From the NCBI RefSeq assembly GCF_024172125.1, contig NZ_JAMZEA010000004.1:620001-684000 (forward strand): 64,000 nt of DNA. Direction: 5' to 3'. Positions 32,832 to 41,125 of the stretch are shown one piece after another. Position 1 is the stretch's first letter, and each line of letters begins with the position of its first letter. Origin of the DNA: Actinomadura rupiterrae (GTDB lineage: Bacteria; Actinomycetota; Actinomycetes; Streptosporangiales; Streptosporangiaceae). Made by a program: the position numbers and the translations under genes. Below the pieces are notes generated by a model. It was not told where the DNA came from and searched no databases. It saw only the letters and a program-made list of their open reading frames with translations.

Positions 32832-33023
32832 TCACCTCGGGCCGACGGCGGTCGGCTGTGGTGGGGGTGCGGGGCGTTCGCGGGTGAGGTGGGAGGCGTG
32901 GACCTGGCGTCCGCACGTGCCGCACCACAGCACGGCCGGGCCGCCCGACATGGGGGCCTGGCAGCAGGATGAGCGGGGCAGCGGCGGCCGGCAGGACAAC
33001 GCCGTGGGCGGGGCGGCCATCAC
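32832..33023 (-). CDS. Small Cys-containing protein (63 aa)
   Basis: ATG 33023 overlaps the upstream stop (ATGA). It has a CC...C-x-x-C arrangement (SSCCQAPMSGGPAVLWCGTCGRQ), possibly one zinc. No family recognised. Confidence 0.5.
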   Translation of the reverse strand: MMAAPPTALSCRPPLPRSSCCQAPMSGGPAVLWCGTCGRQVHASHLTRERPAPPPQPTAVGPR

Positions 33024-33220
33024 AGCGGCCTGCTCAACAGGTCGCGCAGCACGTGCAGGCCAAAGCCCGCACCGGCCGCCGCGAGCACCGCCAAGGCGGG
33101 GTGGCCGTCGGCCAGCGCCAGCACCCCGAAGACGGTCCAGCCTGCAGCCATCCCGAGGGCGGTCAGCCGGAACACGATCCGCGCCAGGTAGATCACCGTC
33201 GCTAGGAGCAGGGTGGTCAT
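33020..33220 (-). CDS. Small membrane protein (66 aa)
   Basis: ATG 33220 lies in an ATGA overlap. Two hydrophobic stretches: LLLATVIYLARIVFRLTALGMAAG and FGVLALADGHPALAVLAAAGAGFGL. Part of a coupled run 32832-34337. Confidence 0.65.
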   Translation of the reverse strand: MTTLLLATVIYLARIVFRLTALGMAAGWTVFGVLALADGHPALAVLAAAGAGFGLHVLRDLLSRPL

Positions 33221-33459
33221 CGGTGCCACCGCCCGGTCAGGTGGAACAGCAACGGCAGGACCGCGACCGTGCAGGCGGCCGTCAGCACCAGGACGGCCAG
33301 GACGCGGTCGAGGGAGCGGAGCAGCATCCAGTCCGCCGCCGTCACGCAGACCAGGAACCAGGCCCCGGCCAGCGCCAGCAGCACGGTGCGCAGCAGCCAC
33401 ATGATCCGGGTGCCGGCCGTGCCGATCAGCGCCAGCAGCCGCGGAACCAGAGATCTCAT
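33217..33459 (-). CDS. Small membrane protein (80 aa)
   Basis: Two helices (IMWLLRTVLLALAGAWFLVCV and RVLAVLVLTAACTVAVLPLLF). The ATG of the next gene overlaps its stop and its own ATG overlaps the previous stop, so the run is translated as one unit. Confidence 0.65.
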   Translation of the reverse strand: MRSLVPRLLALIGTAGTRIMWLLRTVLLALAGAWFLVCVTAADWMLLRSLDRVLAVLVLTAACTVAVLPLLFHLTGRWHR

Positions 33460-34337
33460 CGGTGGCCTCCAGGGGTGCGGACCCGGCCGCGTCGGCTGGT
33501 GACGTGGACGGTGAGGGTGGCGGGGTTCAGGTGCGGGCCGGGCGTGATGGTGATCGGGCCGGTGACCGAGCGGGCGGTGACGGTGCCGGGGCCGGTCGCG
33601 GTGAGGGTGATGGCGCCGGAGGTGGTGTCCAGGTCGGCGGTGCCCCCGCCGGGGAGTTCGGTGTAGTCGCCGATGGTGATCGCGCCCGATTTGGTCTGGG
33701 CGCGGATGTCGAGGGTGCGGCCGATACGGATGGCGCCGGAGGTGCTGAGCGCTAGGACGCGCTCAGCGGCCTGGGCGCTGATGGCGCCGGAGGTGGTCTC
33801 GGCGATCAGGTATCGGAGCCGGTCGGCCTTGATGCCGCCGGACTTCGAGGTGAACTTGACGCCCTTGGCGCTGCCGGAGGTGTCCAGGTCGGCTGTGCGG
33901 GTGGTGGCGACGATCCCGGATTCCTCGGGCAGGCGGGCGGTGACCGTCAGGCGGCCAAAGCCGCCGGTCGTGACGTCGTCACCGTCGAGCTGGGCGCCGT
34001 CGAAGCTGACGTGGCCGTTGGTGATGGTCATCCCGGTGATGACGCCGGTGTTGATCGCGGTGAAGGTGCTGCCGCCGACATGGGCGAAGGGGCCGGTGCC
34101 GGTGGAGGCGGCCGGGACTCGCACCGTCAGGCCGGTGCCGTCGGCGGTCATGGTGGCGGCGGCGATCGCATCGCCCAGGGCCGGATGGCTGCCGGTGGCG
34201 GTGAGGACCACTTCGGCGCGGGCGCGGCCGGGTTCGGTGACGGTCTGGATGGCGCCGTCGGGCAGGTCGATGGTCAGCAGCACCGGGCCGTCGACCGGCG
34301 CAGTCAGCGTGCGGACGGGAAGGGCTTGGGTGGTCAT
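33456..34337 (-). CDS. DUF4097-family beta-repeat protein
   Basis: 293 aa from ATG 34337, with GAGG 6 nt upstream; ATG 34343 has no spacing. No signal peptide. The C-terminal half is repeated (TTSGAISAQ, STSGAIRIG, TKSGAITIG, TTSGAITLT), the signature of DUF4097/DUF4098 beta-solenoid proteins. The function in an AICE is unknown; its position ahead of a series of small membrane proteins suggests a membrane-stress or surface role. Confidence 0.8.
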   Translation of the reverse strand: MTTQALPVRTLTAPVDGPVLLTIDLPDGAIQTVTEPGRARAEVVLTATGSHPALGDAIAAATMTADGTGLTVRVPAASTGTGPFAHVGGSTFTAINTGVITGMTITNGHVSFDGAQLDGDDVTTGGFGRLTVTARLPEESGIVATTRTADLDTSGSAKGVKFTSKSGGIKADRLRYLIAETTSGAISAQAAERVLALSTSGAIRIGRTLDIRAQTKSGAITIGDYTELPGGGTADLDTTSGAITLTATGPGTVTARSVTGPITITPGPHLNPATLTVHVTSRRGRVRTPGGHR

Positions 34338-34430
34338 GGACATCCTCAAGGGAGAGGCGGAAGGCCCGGCCTCGGCGAACGCAGGGCATGCCGAGGCCGG
34401 TCCGTGGGGCAAGTGGTGGAGCGAGCGCGG

Positions 34431-34766
34431 TCAGCGGGCGGGGCGGGTGCGCCCGGTAAAGACGCCGGCGAGCTGGTGGGTCAGGCGATGCCGGGTGCGG
34501 GTCGCCGTGAGCCGGGCGCGGGTGGGCAGGTAGTGCAGGTCGGCCAGGACACCGCGGGCGCCGTCTGGGCGCAGCGCTTGGTGCAGGAGCCGGTCGCAGA
34601 CGGCGCGCCAGCAGGCCGGGCACCAGGTGGTGTCGCGGCGGCCGATGAACCAGGGCGTGGTGCGGGCGAGGGCGGTCGTGGACGGGCAGGTGTCGCAGGT
34701 GGCGGTCCACTCGTCCAGCCGGGACACATCCGGCAGGCCGTTGGCGTCAAGCAGCGGGTGGATCAC
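34431..34766 (-). CDS. Zinc-ribbon-like protein (111 aa)
   Basis: GTG 34766 overlaps the upstream stop (GTGA). ATCDTC and TWCPACW give a four-cysteine ribbon; the rest is basic and helical (LLHQALRPDGARGVLADLHYL...RHRLTHQLAGVF). Possibly nucleic-acid binding. Confidence 0.55.
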   Translation of the reverse strand: MIHPLLDANGLPDVSRLDEWTATCDTCPSTTALARTTPWFIGRRDTTWCPACWRAVCDRLLHQALRPDGARGVLADLHYLPTRARLTATRTRHRLTHQLAGVFTGRTRPAR

Positions 34767-34921
34767 GGCAGCGCTCCGTCGGTCCAGGCCGGCGGCGCGG
34801 TGCGGGGGCGGCAGATCGGGCAGGGAATCGCGCCGACCGGCGGGTTCCACATCCGGCGCCGGTCGTCGCATGCGGTGCAGGGCCGCCTGCGGATGTGCCG
34901 CAGGCGGGTGATGATGGACAT
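34763..34921 (-). CDS. Small zinc-ribbon protein (52 aa)
   Basis: Begins MSIITRLRHIRRRPCTACDD and has CTAC...CPIC with a basic N-terminus. It is coupled to the next gene by GTGA. Too small to assign. Confidence 0.5.
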   Translation of the reverse strand: MSIITRLRHIRRRPCTACDDRRRMWNPPVGAIPCPICRPRTAPPAWTDGALP

Positions 34922-35001
34922 GTCGGTCCACCTCCAGGGGTCAACTGGAAGGGGTCGGCGGGGCCCGGCCGGTGCGTCACCACCGGCCGGGCCCGCGCAG
35001 G

Positions 35002-35109
35002 TCACGAGCCCACAAGGACCCGCAGGACGAAGCTCATTCCGAACGCGACCGCCACGGCGATCACCGCGCACAGCAGCATCCGGCCGTAAAGGGACCGGAT
35101 CGGGTTCAC
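35002..35109 (-). CDS. Small single-pass membrane protein (35 aa)
   Basis: GTG 35109 lies in a GTGA overlap with the upstream stop. The product is MNPIRSLYGRML then a hydrophobic LLCAVIAVAVAFGMSFVLRV segment. It continues the chain of overlapping small genes. Too short for routine gene callers. Confidence 0.55.
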   Translation of the reverse strand: MNPIRSLYGRMLLCAVIAVAVAFGMSFVLRVLVGS

Positions 35110-35318
35110 CTCCCCTCGCCAGGCGGCTCAGCGGACGGCTCGGCGGACGCGTCGTCGGCCAGCTCGATCAGCAGGTAGCGGCGGACGCCGGGGTCACGGC
35201 CGTTGGGGTACGGGGCGGATTCCTCGTGCACCGTCACCCGCTGGCGGAAGGTGTCGATGAGCTGCCGCAGATCGGTGTCGTCGCCGGACAGGCGGATCCG
35301 GACCAGCCGGGCGGTCAC
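35106..35318 (-). CDS. Small hypothetical protein (70 aa)
   Basis: GTG 35318, GTGA overlap with the previous gene. LVRIRLSGDDTDLRQLIDTFRQ and GVRRYLLIELADD suggest a small alpha/beta fold; the end is acidic. No family recognised. Confidence 0.55.
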   Translation of the reverse strand: MTARLVRIRLSGDDTDLRQLIDTFRQRVTVHEESAPYPNGRDPGVRRYLLIELADDASAEPSAEPPGEGR

Positions 35319-36169
35319 AGCGGCCGCCCCTGCTCCATCGCCGCGACGATCGGCACCAGCAGCTCGTTCAGCGCCACCGCCAGCGTCGCGACCACGCGCT
35401 TGGCGGCACCGGTCAGCAGGGCGTCCGTGACCTTGTCGGGGCGCTGGCCGGTCAGCGTCGGGGAGGGCTGGTGCAGCTTGGCGGCGGGGACCGGCAGCAG
35501 CAGGTTCACCCGCGGCAGCAGCGTCGGGTACAGCGCCATCTGCTCCTGCGACGGCTCCAGGTAGGCGCGCAGCCCACGGTCGTGCGTCCAGGTGTTCCAA
35601 CCGCTGGTGATCCGGCCGTCCAGCTCGCGCGGTGCGGTGGCGGCCAGTTCCAGGTTCGCCAGCGCCGCACCGTTCTCGGCCCGCTGGATGGCCGTCGACA
35701 GCACCCGGTCCCACCGGCAGGCCAGGTAGGCCGGGGACATGATCGGGCTGGTCGCGACCTGCCACGCGGCGGCGGTGAAGTCGGCCGGGTCGGTGTCCAC
35801 GCCCTCACCCCACGGGTCGAACCGGTGCAGGTTCTGCCGCAGGTAGGCGCCGTACCGGGAGATCCCGTCGCTGGCCCGGTCGCGGTCGTAGTGCTCGTTC
35901 AGCCAGAACACGCCCGTCCCGTCGGGGGCGAGGCTTTTCACGGGGTCGAAGGTCTGCACGGATGCTCCTTGCTCCCGCCGATCGGCGGGCTCGTGGGACG
36001 GCCGGTGGCCGTCGGGGTTGGGGTCGACCGCCGACCCGTCACAGCGCCGGCAGGGCCCGCCGCCCGGGTCGGTGCGGGCTCCGGCGCAGCCGAAACACAG
36101 CACCACCAGGACCGGGCCGGAACCGGCGGCCGCGCGCACCGGACGGCGGGTCTTGCAGGTGCGGGTCAT
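35315..36169 (-). CDS. Hypothetical protein, possibly with internal start
   Basis: From ATG 36169 (ATGA overlap with the preceding small gene) the frame runs 284 aa without a stop. The first about 70 residues carry a Cys cluster (CKTRRP...CFGCAGA...CRRCDG). The remaining 214 residues begin at GTG 35959, which has a strong AAGGAG site, and contain FDPVKSLAPDGTGVFWLNEHYDRD and a helical C-terminus. Either a fusion, or a short protein plus an internal re-initiation product. Function unknown. Confidence 0.55.
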   Translation of the reverse strand: MTRTCKTRRPVRAAAGSGPVLVVLCFGCAGARTDPGGGPCRRCDGSAVDPNPDGHRPSHEPADRREQGASVQTFDPVKSLAPDGTGVFWLNEHYDRDRASDGISRYGAYLRQNLHRFDPWGEGVDTDPADFTAAAWQVATSPIMSPAYLACRWDRVLSTAIQRAENGAALANLELAATAPRELDGRITSGWNTWTHDRGLRAYLEPSQEQMALYPTLLPRVNLLLPVPAAKLHQPSPTLTGQRPDKVTDALLTGAAKRVVATLAVALNELLVPIVAAMEQGRPL

Positions 36170-36315
36170 CGCCGGTCGGGCGGCGCGTCCGGCACCGGGT
36201 CGGGGTTGTCGCCGGTCGGCGGCGTCGGGCTCGCGGCGCGGCGGGCGATGCGGTCCAGCAGCTCGGCGCGGCGGCAGTTGCGCTCCACCAGCACGGCGAT
36301 CATCCGGTCGTTCAT
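36166..36315 (-). CDS. Small basic helical protein (49 aa)
   Basis: ATG 36315 (GGGAG 8 nt upstream). Begins MNDRMIAVLVERNCRRAELLDRI and ends Pro/Asp-rich. Overlaps the next gene in ATGA. Function unknown. Confidence 0.5.
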   Translation of the reverse strand: MNDRMIAVLVERNCRRAELLDRIARRAASPTPPTGDNPDPVPDAPPDRR

Positions 36316-36430
36316 CACGGCGACTCCCATCACGGGGGCGAATCCAGAGGGCGGAAACGGTGAGCGCCCCCAAGGCCCGGTCGGGACGACCGAGCGGAGG
36401 CGCTCGCTGACGAAGGCGGCGGGTTGAGGT

Positions 36431-37225
36431 TCAGGCCGCCGAGGCGGACGGGCCGGCGGCGGCCACGGCCTGGCCGTCGCGGACGGTGGGGGCGTCGCGG
36501 AGGGTGGTGGTGTCGTGCACCAGTCGCTCGTCCTGGCGGATCGCGGTTTCCCAGCACTGGCCGCACGCGGTCTTACCGATCCGGCGGCGCATCGTGTGCT
36601 CGCGCGCGTCGCACAGTTTGCGCGCGGCCTTGGCCAGCGGGTGCGTGCCGGTCAGGTAGTCCGGCTCCCACTCCCAGGTCGCCGGCTTCCCCGACTTGGA
36701 GCGCTGCTTGGCGCGGGTGCGGCGGACCGCGGCGACCGCCTCGGTCGAGGTGATCTCCCCGGTCCGGACCTTGGCGCGGGACCGGTCGTCCAGGTCCAGC
36801 AGCGCCACCAGGCCCGACACCGTGCCCGAGGCGAACCCCGTCGCCTTGCACACATCGGCCTGCGAATAGCCGCGATGCAGAAGCGACTCGATCGCCTCGG
36901 CCTTCTCCATCGGGTTCAGCTCGACGCGCTGGCAGTTCTCCACCAACATCAACTCGATCGCCTGCGCGTCGCTCACCGCGTGCCGCACCACCACCGGGAC
37001 GCGGTCGCCGTGCTTGCCGGCCTGGCGGGCGGCGGCGTACCGGCGGTGCCCGGCCAGCAGCTCGAAGTGGCCCTGGCGGGTCGGGTGGGGGCGGACCACC
37101 AGCGGCTGCAGCAGCCCCTGGGCGCGGATCGAGTCGGCCAGCTCGGTCAGGTCGCCGAGCGATTCGCGGACGTTGGCCGGGTGCGGATGGATCAGATCGA
37201 GATCGAGGTAGGCGTTGCTGCTCAT
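36431..37225 (-). CDS. ParB-like partition protein
   Basis: 264 aa from ATG 37225 with GGAG 5 nt upstream. ParB/Spo0J N-domain: LDLDLIHPHPANVRESLGDLTELADSIRAQGLLQPLVV, GHRRYAAARQAG, then the central HTH (VELNPMEKAEAIESLLHRGYSQADVCKATGFASGTVSGLVALLDL). The C-terminus has a CGQCWE motif rather than the usual dimer domain. No ParA is seen nearby, so it may be a regulator or an unusual partition protein. Confidence 0.85.
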   Translation of the reverse strand: MSSNAYLDLDLIHPHPANVRESLGDLTELADSIRAQGLLQPLVVRPHPTRQGHFELLAGHRRYAAARQAGKHGDRVPVVVRHAVSDAQAIELMLVENCQRVELNPMEKAEAIESLLHRGYSQADVCKATGFASGTVSGLVALLDLDDRSRAKVRTGEITSTEAVAAVRRTRAKQRSKSGKPATWEWEPDYLTGTHPLAKAARKLCDAREHTMRRRIGKTACGQCWETAIRQDERLVHDTTTLRDAPTVRDGQAVAAAGPSASAA

Positions 37226-37323
37226 GAACACTCCACAGGCAGAAAGGGGCGGAAACGACGACGTCCCGGCCGGGCCCGTGAGGGCAGCTGACCGGGACGC
37301 CAGGTGGACGACGCGACGCGGGG

Positions 37324-37827
37324 CTATCCCTCGCCGGACGAGACGGAGGTGCGGGCGGCGATCAGGGCGCGGGCGCGGGCCGAACGGGCGGCGATCTCCC
37401 GCTCTCGCCGGGCGGTGGCCATCTGGGTCAGCGACGGCGGCAGCGCCGGGGTCGGCTTGACCATGGTCCGGGCGCTGCGGCGGGTGCCGGCGTCGGCGGC
37501 GGCCTCGGCCAGCCGCGACCGCCAGGACTCGTAGGACAGGTCAGTGATCACGCGTTGGCCGCTGCCCGGGCAGCGCTCCTGCCGGTGCCAGCGCTCCAGC
37601 GGTGCGGTGCGGCGGCCGTAGGCGAACGCGCGGATCTCGGCCTCACTGCGGTGGCTGCGCCGATGCGGCAACACCATGTGCCGCCTCAGCGACACCCACG
37701 TCCCGCAGTCGCCGCAGATGAGCATCGTGCGCTCACCCTCAGCGCGGTCGCCCTCGGGACGGCGCAGGTTCACGTGGTTCAGCGGGAGATCAGAGACGGA
37801 GATCGGGGGACGGCCGTTGTGCTGCAT
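37324..37827 (-). CDS. Zinc-finger-like hypothetical protein
   Basis: 167 aa from ATG 37827 with GGAGG upstream. MLICGDCGTWVSLRRHMVLPHRRS holds a C-x-x-C...H-x-x-x-x-H pattern; a second Cys lies in RWHRQERCPGSG. The C-terminus is helical and basic. Likely DNA- or RNA-binding. First gene of the long minus-strand operon, next to a regulatory region. Confidence 0.6.
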   Translation of the reverse strand: MQHNGRPPISVSDLPLNHVNLRRPEGDRAEGERTMLICGDCGTWVSLRRHMVLPHRRSHRSEAEIRAFAYGRRTAPLERWHRQERCPGSGQRVITDLSYESWRSRLAEAAADAGTRRSARTMVKPTPALPPSLTQMATARREREIAARSARARALIAARTSVSSGEG

Positions 37828-38059
37828 CAGCACCTCCGAGAACAAGCCAGGCGGGTGAAACGGTCCTCGTGTCCACCACTCCGCACCCGGCACCACAAGC
37901 CCGGATGCGGACCAGACGACGCAAGCGCCGCAACTTGCACGATCAATCGCGGTGACCACCGCGGGGACCTCGTGAATCGTCATCCCGCCTGGGGCCGCGT
38001 CTTCAGTTGGCAGGAGCCGCAGGGCCGAAGATTCCGCCTTCGTCCGTCCGACTCCTGGT

Positions 38060-38211
38060 TGGTTCGCACCAATCATGCAACTGGTTCGAACCACTGTCAA
38101 TGAACCGCGGCAGATCAACTTGTGGAACAGGTTGGCCGTAGCCGCACAGATAGGGTCGGCTGCGGAGGTACACGGCGAACAGGCGGCAACTGTTAACCGG
38201 CCACTGTTAAC
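38060..38211. promoter_or_regulatory. Operator-rich region between divergent genes
   Basis: The gene-free stretch 37828-38288 is less GC-rich than its surroundings. It contains TGGTTCGCACCA (38060-38071) and the perfect palindrome TGGTTCGAACCA (38082-38093), plus two copies of ACTGTTAAC (38189-38197, 38203-38211). It separates the long minus-strand operon from the XRE regulator and is the likely main control region of the element. Confidence 0.6.
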
Positions 38212-38288
38212 CCCTGTTGCCTCTGCCGTTCGATGCGGCATCCTCGAAGGACAGAGAGCCCCTAGCCCCTCCTGGATCGGCTGCGCTC

Positions 38289-39419
38289 ATGTCACTCGGC
38301 TTGAAGCAGGCCCGCGAAGCTCGCGGATGGTCTCAGAGCGATCTCCTCGGCCGCATCGAGAGATATGTCGAGAAGCATCCCCATGTAGTGATCGCTAACT
38401 CCGCGAGCCTCAAGACCTACATCTCCAGCTGGGAGAACGGGCGTCGCCGGATCTCAGAGCCGTACCGGACGATCCTCAGAGCGCTGTTGGGGTGGACGGA
38501 TGAGGAACTGCTTGATGGGGGCGAGCCGCTGGCGGACGCGGACGGCTACGCAGAGCTCATCCGGCACATCGACACTGCACACGCGGTGAGTCGTTCGATG
38601 GTCGCCACCTTCGTGAGTCAAACCGAACTCCTGCGGACGCAGGACCGCATGGTTGGCGCGTTCAGCGTTGTCGATCAGATGAACGCTCACCTCAGCACGC
38701 TTGAGGAAGCACTGACCTTCGCAGTCCTGCCGGATGCTCGGCGTCCCGTAGCACGTGAGCTAGCAGGAGCAGCGACACTGGCGGCATGGCAGGCGCTCGA
38801 TGTCGGCGCAATTGAACGAGCGTGGAGGCACTACGAGAAGGGGAAGCAGGCGGCGAAGGAAGCTGAGGACCGTCTCTACCTGGCACATGCGATGGGCGAG
38901 CAAGCATTCGTGCTCGCAGACGCAGGGCGCCCAGGTCTAGCGGTTGACCTGGTGGTGGAGGCCCAGCGGATCGGCGGGGCGAAGATGTCCGAGCGCCTGC
39001 GCGCCTGGCTTGCCGCCGCAGAAGCGGAACTTCGAGCCCTCACTGCCGACGCTGCCGGCGCTCGCGAAGCCCTTGATCGAGCAACCAAGGCGATGCCGGG
39101 CACCGAGGAACCACGCGATCCTGACCTGGCAAGCGTCTTCCTCAACACTGTCCACTTCGAACGTTGGCGGGGCCACACTCTCGCCCTGCTGGGGGACGAG
39201 GAGGCGGTAGCGGCACAGTACGCAGTCCTGGACTCGCTTGATCCGACCTTTGTGCGCGCTCGCGCTGGTCTCCACTGTGACCTCGCCCAGGCGCACCTTG
39301 TCCGTGGCGAGTATGCGGAAGCCGCCCAGCAGGTACGCGAAGCGAAGCTCCTTGCGAATCGCACCGGCTCGATCCGGTACCGCCGACGCATCGCCCAGCT
39401 CGGCGAAACGATCCGATAG
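38289..39419 (+). CDS. XRE-family regulator with TPR-like C-terminus
   Basis: 376 aa from ATG 38289. N-terminal HTH (LGLKQAREARGWSQSDLLGRI...SLKTYISSWENGRRRISEPYRTIL) followed by a helical repeat region (RAWRHYEKGKQAAKEAEDRLYLAHAMGEQAFVLAD, LDRATKAM, ARAGLHCDLAQAHLVRGEYAEAAQQV). It resembles actinomycete XRE-TPR regulators such as those that control AICE/plasmid functions. The coding sequence is visibly less GC-rich than its neighbours. It faces the operator region 38060-38211. Confidence 0.85.
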   Translation: MSLGLKQAREARGWSQSDLLGRIERYVEKHPHVVIANSASLKTYISSWENGRRRISEPYRTILRALLGWTDEELLDGGEPLADADGYAELIRHIDTAHAVSRSMVATFVSQTELLRTQDRMVGAFSVVDQMNAHLSTLEEALTFAVLPDARRPVARELAGAATLAAWQALDVGAIERAWRHYEKGKQAAKEAEDRLYLAHAMGEQAFVLADAGRPGLAVDLVVEAQRIGGAKMSERLRAWLAAAEAELRALTADAAGAREALDRATKAMPGTEEPRDPDLASVFLNTVHFERWRGHTLALLGDEEAVAAQYAVLDSLDPTFVRARAGLHCDLAQAHLVRGEYAEAAQQVREAKLLANRTGSIRYRRRIAQLGETIR

Positions 39420-39430
39420 TCAGGGGCGCA

Positions 39431-40198
39431 TCATGCTCCGAACGCGATGACATGAAGAAGCCCAACTAGCGTTCCCGAGCCCATCAGCTCGTCCTTACGG
39501 ATAAGCCGGTGCACGTCGCTCAGGGGCACCCAGGCGACCTCGCCGGCCTCCTCGGCATCCGTTGGTTCGCCAACCTTGTCGGCCCCACGTCCGACGAACA
39601 GCTCGTGAGGTGAATCGACCATCCCCACCATCGGCTCGAAAGTGACGATGCGCTCAAGGGCGCGCGGCCGCCATCCGGTCTCTTCCTCCACCTCTCGGAG
39701 CGCCGCCTGCCGTGGGTCCTCACCCTCGTCAACGATCCCGCCAGGAAGTTCCCAGCCCCACTTGTTGGGGACAAACCGGTACCGCCAGAGCATCAACGCC
39801 CGATCACGATCGTCTAGCACCACTGCGATGGCCACACGCTGGAGATGGACAACATGGTGCTCGAAGCGATCAACACCAGGCGGCTCAACGTCCACTAGAC
39901 CGAGCCGGACCCAGCGGGAGTCGTACAGGGTGCGTTCACCGCGAATGGTCCAAGGGACGAGAGCCTTGTCTTCGCCGCTTCGCCATCTATGAGGAGCTAC
40001 GAAGTAGCCGCTGCCATGCCGAACATGAAGAACATCCTCCGAGACGAGCTTGGCTAGGACCTGGCGGACCGTGGTGCGGCCTGCACCCAGCCGCTGCGCA
40101 AGGTCGCGCTCCGAGGGCAACCGGTCCCCAACCCCGAACTCACCGGAATTGATCAAACTACGGATCGCGGCTTCAACGCCCGTCGCAACATCGCCCAT
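39431..40198 (-). CDS. GntR HTH - Nudix hydrolase fusion (KorSA/Pif-like)
   Basis: 255 aa. Residues 1-68 are a GntR winged helix (SLINSGEFGVGDRLPSERDLAQRLGAGRTTVRQVLAKLVSEDVLHVRHGSGYFV). Residues about 110-250 are a Nudix domain with an intact Nudix box at 154-176 (GIVDEGEDPRQAALREVEEETGW). In pSAM2 a GntR repressor (KorSA) controls transfer and a separate Nudix protein (Pif) blocks redundant transfer. This gene joins both activities in one chain. It converges with the XRE gene. Confidence 0.85.
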   Translation of the reverse strand: MGDVATGVEAAIRSLINSGEFGVGDRLPSERDLAQRLGAGRTTVRQVLAKLVSEDVLHVRHGSGYFVAPHRWRSGEDKALVPWTIRGERTLYDSRWVRLGLVDVEPPGVDRFEHHVVHLQRVAIAVVLDDRDRALMLWRYRFVPNKWGWELPGGIVDEGEDPRQAALREVEEETGWRPRALERIVTFEPMVGMVDSPHELFVGRGADKVGEPTDAEEAGEVAWVPLSDVHRLIRKDELMGSGTLVGLLHVIAFGA

Positions 40199-40319
40199 GG
40201 ACTGGGACGCCCTCCTGATCGAAGACCGGGGTACCCCAGTGTAGGTGGGTCAGAAGCGCGCCCCGAGGTGCGGCACCCGGCGACAGCTCCGGTTGCTTCT
40301 GAGGCCCTGGTGTATCGGG

Positions 40320-40571
40320 TCACCCAGCCCAGGCCACCTCGTAGACGTGCACGATCTCCTGTTCAGCGTTGAGTCTGAACATGACCACTCCGATGCCTTC
40401 ATCAAACGGCGCCCAGCGGAAGAGTGGATCCTCGGGGTCATCGGGACTGCTGAGCGCCCACGGGTCCTGAAGCAGCAGAGCCAGGGTCTTGTTCAGGGCG
40501 ACGTATGCAGTTTCAGGAAGTCCCACGGTGTGCTGGGCGCCGGTGGCCGAGAACTCGACGCGCCAGCTCAC
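40320..40571 (-). CDS. ParE/RelE-like toxin candidate
   Basis: 83 aa from GTG 40571 in a GTGA overlap with the upstream antitoxin-like gene. VSWRVEFSATGAQHTVGLPETAYVALNKTLALLLQDPW and the C-terminal IVHVYEVAWAG strand resemble the RelE/ParE fold. Toxin identity rests on fold-like pattern and gene order. Confidence 0.6.
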   Translation of the reverse strand: MSWRVEFSATGAQHTVGLPETAYVALNKTLALLLQDPWALSSPDDPEDPLFRWAPFDEGIGVVMFRLNAEQEIVHVYEVAWAG

Positions 40572-40858
40572 GCGGAGCGCCGCATGGCTTCGACTTCCTC
40601 CATCGTGTAAGTGGGGCCCTCGCCGGATCGGGCAGCCTCGCGTGCTTCCCAGTAGGCGGGGTCGGCGTACAGCTTGGCGCGGACGCTCCACTGCTGCAGG
40701 AATGCCTGCAGCGACTGGTAGCCCTCGGGTGCCCGTGCGGCCTCCACGGCCGCCTCGTACTCCTGCCGGAAGACCTCTCGTAGGCGTTGAGGCAGTTGGG
40801 TCAGGATGATCACCGGGTCATGTGGGTCACCGTGGTGACTCACTGGCTGTGCACTCAT
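40568..40858 (-). CDS. DUF6247-like antitoxin candidate
   Basis: 96 aa from ATG 40858. LPQRLREVFRQEYEAAVEAARAPEGYQSLQAFLQQWSVRAKLYADPAYWEAREAARSG is the DUF6247 type often found directly upstream of RelE-like genes in actinomycetes. It may stabilise the element. Confidence 0.6.
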   Translation of the reverse strand: MSAQPVSHHGDPHDPVIILTQLPQRLREVFRQEYEAAVEAARAPEGYQSLQAFLQQWSVRAKLYADPAYWEAREAARSGEGPTYTMEEVEAMRRSA

Positions 40859-41040
40859 TGCCCTCCCTCCGTCACACCTAGGCTCTCTAGTCTGCCACTC
40901 CCCTGTGGGTAGCGCCGCCGCCTTGTGGACTCGCGAGGGCGGCGCGATCAACAGCCCGCGAGGCCGGGACCGCCCCGGCTTGTCGGCGGACACGCTGCTG
41001 TTGCTGGACCTCGGGGCGCTGATTCCTCACCGAACCCAAA

Positions 41041-41075
41041 AAGGCCGGTCACCCGTCGCACGGGTGACCGGCCTT
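41041..41075. terminator. Very strong hairpin
   Basis: AAGGCCGGTCACCCGT (41041-41056) pairs perfectly over 16 bp with ACGGGTGACCGGCCTT (41060-41075), loop cgc, flanked by AAAA on the left and TTCT on the right. It can terminate transcripts from either side. It lies between the toxin-antitoxin pair and the 41126 gene. Confidence 0.9.
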
Positions 41076-41125
41076 CTGGCAGATCGGATGGAGGGAGTGT
41101 GTCCCCAGCGCGGGCACAGCTGAGA

